In this document: piece by piece, positions 62,939 through 64,000 of the stretch
Numbering within the stretch: the stretch's first letter is position 1
How the letters are laid out: every line of letters begins with the position of its first letter
Notes under the pieces: generated by a model
Told to the model about the DNA's origin: nothing
The model's input: only the letters and a program-made list of their open reading frames with translations
Databases searched by the model: none
NCBI RefSeq assembly: GCF_026153355.1
Contig: NZ_CP110636.1
Location: forward strand, 5,828,001 to 5,892,000
DNA: 64,000 nt
Reading direction: 5' to 3'
Origin: Streptomyces endophytica
GTDB taxonomy: Bacteria; Actinomycetota; Actinomycetes; Streptomycetales; Streptomycetaceae
Translations under genes and position numbers: made by a program

Positions 62939-64000
62939 TCACTCCCCCCAGATCTTCCGGTAGGCCTGCCGGTACCCCTCCGAGTCCCAGGACAGGGCGC
63001 CGCCGCTGTTGGTGGGGGTGGCGATGTGGACCGGGGCGACGTATCCGCTGTCCGGGGCGCCGGTGAAGGCGCGGTTGAACTCGTCGATGATCTGCCAGCC
63101 CTGTTCGGAGAGCGGCTCGGGCACGGTGGCGGCCTGGAACTGCTTGCCGTTGACGCGCTGGAACGCCGACGGGTCGCCGTCGCCGGCACCGATGTTGTAG
63201 GGGGTGCCGGCGCCGTCCCTGCCCGCGGCGCGCAGGGCGGGGGCGGCGTGCTGGAAGTACAGGTCGTTGATGGCCGCGGAGTACGTCCACGTGCGGCCGA
63301 AACGGGACAGCAGCGAGCGGACCTCCCCGATGGAGCGCCTACTGGCGTCGGGGATCGGGATGTTGGTGTAGCTCAGCAGCTTGACGCCGGAGCAGGTGGC
63401 GAGTTCCTTCTTGATCAGGTCGGACTTGTGCTTCGCGAAGGGCACCGTGGCGTCGGTGAACAGGACGACGCCGGCGTGACCACGGGAGCGGGTGATGATC
63501 CAGTCGGCGCTGATCTTCGCGACGTCCTCGACCCGGGAGGTGATGTTGCTGAAGAGCTGCGGGTCCTTGCTGGGGCCGGGGGTCGCGGTGGCGTGCCAGC
63601 CGATCAGCGGAATTCCCGCCGTACGGGCCTTCTTGGCCTCCTTCGCGACGGAGCCGGGGTCGAACCCGCTGAGGACGATGCCGTCCGGCTTGAGGGCGAG
63701 GGCCTGTTGGAAGGCGGCCCGGATGCCGCCGGGCGTGCCCTGGCCGTTGAGGGTGCGGGCGTGCCAGCCGAGGATCTTGGCGGCTTCCTGGAAGCCCTGG
63801 GCGACGCCGGCGACACCCGGGTTGGTCAGGGTCTGGGCTATGTAGACGACGGTCTTGCCGTGCACGGCCCTGGGTCCGGTGGTGGGGCCCTTCCAGGGGG
63901 CGTTGACCTCCTCGGCCTTCTTGACGGCCTGCTCGGCCCGGGAGAGGGCGGTGGGACAGCCGGGCTTGGCGGAGCTCTGGTGGGCGGCGGTGGCACCGGC
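62939..64000 (-). CDS. ABC transporter substrate-binding protein (ribose/galactose type), partial
   Basis: The C-terminal 353 residues of a periplasmic-binding-protein-like protein; the start lies beyond the right edge. It has SSAKPGCPTALSRAEQAVKK, then the type I fold of Peripla_BP_4 proteins: TVVYIAQTLTNPGVAGVAQG, IRAAFQQALALKPDGIVLSG, AGIPLIGWHATATPGPSKDP, GVVLFTDATVPFAKHKSDLI, TWTYSAAINDLYFQHAAPAL. In Gram-positive bacteria such proteins are lipoproteins; the signal peptide would be outside the window. It should deliver a sugar-like ligand to an ABC importer, whose other genes probably lie to the right. Confidence 0.85.
   Translation of the reverse strand, partial: AGATAAHQSSAKPGCPTALSRAEQAVKKAEEVNAPWKGPTTGPRAVHGKTVVYIAQTLTNPGVAGVAQGFQEAAKILGWHARTLNGQGTPGGIRAAFQQALALKPDGIVLSGFDPGSVAKEAKKARTAGIPLIGWHATATPGPSKDPQLFSNITSRVEDVAKISADWIITRSRGHAGVVLFTDATVPFAKHKSDLIKKELATCSGVKLLSYTNIPIPDASRRSIGEVRSLLSRFGRTWTYSAAINDLYFQHAAPALRAAGRDGAGTPYNIGAGDGDPSAFQRVNGKQFQAATVPEPLSEQGWQIIDEFNRAFTGAPDSGYVAPVHIATPTNSGGALSWDSEGYRQAYRKIWGE

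Noticed and set aside
1-64000. tRNA, rRNA or insertion sequence
   Set aside because: Nothing resembling a tRNA cloverleaf, ribosomal RNA segment, transposase or terminal inverted repeat pair was seen by eye.

Overview
The window looks like a chromosomal segment of a Streptomyces-type actinomycete. GC is very high, third codon positions are almost all G or C, GTG starts are common, and the gene families are typical of that group: STAND/NB-ARC proteins with TPR tails, a PucR regulator, GPP34, a baeRF protein, DUF2267 and an F420-dependent oxidoreductase remnant. I see no rRNA, tRNA, CRISPR array or insertion sequence.

Layout. 1-520: 5' part of a sensor kinase. 637-1385: decayed F420-type oxidoreductase. 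1467-6338: operon for a three-subunit molybdenum hydroxylase (PaoABC/YagTSR type) plus an XdhC maturation factor, divergent from a TetR gene (6797-7393) with tandem operators between them. 7838-8502: a 47-residue CxxC protein and a J-domain protein. 8831-11805: an encapsulin nanocompartment operon, made of a family 2 shell with an inserted cyclic-nucleotide-binding domain and a cysteine desulfurase with a repetitive cargo-loading extension. 12269-15412: dienelactone hydrolase, GPP34, DUF2267 and baeRF genes. 15572-17574: a STAND/TPR protein. 17743-22106: a small membrane protein and a second molybdenum hydroxylase operon.

22153-45938 is a 24-kb minus-strand block of closely packed, often overlapping genes for a contractile injection system: sheath, inner tube, a small protein, two large proteins with nuclease-like domains (candidate cargo), hub proteins, VgrG-like spike, PAAR-like tip, gp25 and gpJ baseplate proteins, a giant baseplate/fibre protein with LamG, Hedgehog/M15-like and beta-propeller parts, and two repeat-rich fibre candidates. 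An astacin protease, an MvdD-like ATP-grasp and a YbaY-like protein are coupled at the end. No capsid, portal, terminase, integrase, tape measure or AAA+ ATPase gene is visible. Unrelated genes flank both sides, so the locus looks complete.

46319-55710: GNAT, PucR regulator, secreted lipase, DHA2-type MFS exporter with a divergent TetR and tandem operators, an ECF sigma factor operon and an APC amino-acid permease. 55741-62726: four tightly spaced minus-strand genes (TIR-STAND-TPR protein, 147-residue protein, adenylate-forming/nucleotidyltransferase fusion, STAND-TPR protein with a RHIM-like N-terminal motif) that I read as an undescribed signalling or defence candidate. 62939-64000: a partial sugar-type ABC substrate-binding protein.

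An important caveat: about twenty otherwise conserved genes are broken by single missing bases, almost always in runs of three or more G/C. Breaks are dense from 1 to 28.5 kb and nearly absent afterwards. A tandem repeat in the fibre gene shows the same loss directly. I treat most of these as likely sequencing errors and give the reconstructed full gene span; only the oxidoreductase at 637-1385 also has a real internal deletion.
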